64,000 bases of DNA from Triops longicaudatus (lineage: Eukaryota > Arthropoda > Branchiopoda > Notostraca > Triopsidae): positions 248,001 through 312,000 of the forward strand of contig JAGQDJ010000045.1 in assembly GCA_022885665.1 (NCBI GenBank). The letters are read 5' to 3'. Below, one piece after another: positions 63,147-64,000 of this stretch. The notes below the pieces were generated by a model that saw only the letters and a program-made list of their open reading frames with translations, had not been told where the DNA came from and did no database searches. Both the position numbers and the translations under genes were made by a program. Position 1 is the first letter of the stretch. Every line of letters starts with the position of its first letter.

Positions 63147-64000
63147 GGTTGCGGTTGCAACATTTATATTCGCGCTAACTCGCACAATGTGATAGGCAAA
63201 GATCGTTCAGAACGTATGACCCACGTGGGAATCAAAACGAAAAGTTTGTTTCCCACGCGAAGTGCTTCGTCGTGCCACTAGATGGCGAATGATGATCCAT
63301 AGCGTCTTCAAATTAATACCCTGGGAGATTTCACGGTCGATTTAGTTAGCAGTTGAATAGTTAAAGCAAAATTTGCTATTTAAAGTTTAGGCTATATCAT
63401 GAATGTGATGCCGTAAGATTTTCTAGGAAATTGATGTATTAATTTTTTAACTGAGTTCAACAGTTTTGCATCCTGAGAATTCAAAAATTGCGAAATTTCT
63501 CGATTTTACCACACACGACAGTTTTTAGACATGTCTCTTTGTATAATAGTCTGTAGAGCTAAATGAGCTGTTTTTAGTCATTGTGTTACGGTGTTTCGAT
63601 TCGAGCTCTATTTGTACGGAAAAATAAGTCCAAAATAGCTCATCCGACTTCTAAGACTCTTTAGCAAGAAAAAAAAAATCCGAAAAATGCTTCCTTTGGT
63701 GAATTAACGGAATTTCTACTTTACATTTCTAGTTCAGTGTATTTCAGTTGTGTACGCTAATATTTAAGTATAATAAATTTGAAAATTAATTTTTTAGAAA
63801 TTGATGACTGTACGTTCGAGAGAACGGACAAAGTGTCTCATCAAAGTCCCAAAATAATGCGTACGAACTAAGCGGACTCAACGCTTCATTCAGTAAAACT
63901 ATGACGTTGTGTCTTCGATTTTCAACCTAAACTTTCACTGAGGAAATGAAAAAAATAGTATCTCTGTAGTCTGCCGCCTTAGAAATGCTTTAACCAATAA
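63147..64000. other. Upstream flank of midasin
   Basis: It must hold the midasin 5' UTR and promoter. No TATA box or other core element is convincing, and no neighbouring gene is visible to the window edge. An upstream noncoding exon cannot be excluded. Confidence 0.6.

Noticed and set aside
1..64000. Prokaryote-type defence systems, CRISPR arrays, operons
   Set aside because: Spliced eukaryotic genes and GT-AG introns run through nearly the whole window; no direct-repeat arrays or compact operons are present.

Overview
This is an intron-rich, AT-rich animal genomic window. Every coding exon reconstructed here is bounded by GT-AG introns, and intron sizes run from 51-62 bp to one of about 22.8 kb. 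The mixture of very short and very long introns, the small class II transposon remnants and the style of the nested receptor suggest an invertebrate, possibly an arthropod. The sequence alone does not fix the species.

Almost the whole window is one gene on the minus strand: midasin (MDN1, yeast Rea1), the giant dynein-like AAA+ ATPase that strips assembly factors from pre-60S ribosomes. I could follow it from its ATG at 63146 to its stop at 4163 through 58 exons. All phases agree, and the joined coding sequence is 16,374 nt (5,457 residues). From right to left it encodes the N-terminal domain (63146-62101), AAA1 (61832-60514), AAA2 (60332-58181), AAA3 (57938-56864), AAA4 (56795-54890), AAA5 (54654-51785), AAA6 (49108-24959, split by the 22.8 kb intron), the long linker (22618-8848), the Asp/Glu-rich segment (8786-5859) and the C-terminal MIDAS/VWA domain (5603-4163).

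Inside the 22.8 kb intron, on the opposite strand, lies a complete-looking four-exon gene (34648-38234) for a seven-transmembrane class A-like receptor of 457 residues. It has no recognisable DRY motif at the end of TM3, WGP in TM6 and NPVLF in TM7. I do not recognise its ligand or subfamily, and it is the most interesting item in the window.

At the left edge the last four coding exons of an ODF3/CIMAP-type (SHIPPO-repeat) axonemal gene run on the plus strand (2287-3111). They converge on the 3' end of midasin with about 1 kb between the stop codons; the gene's 5' exons are not seen. The remaining sequence is intron and flank. It holds one probable hAT-type miniature element (19207-19685), one element with perfect 19-bp terminal inverted repeats (44833-45762), a possible pogo-like remnant and several simple repeats. 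I saw no rRNA, tRNA, CRISPR or prokaryote-type system.
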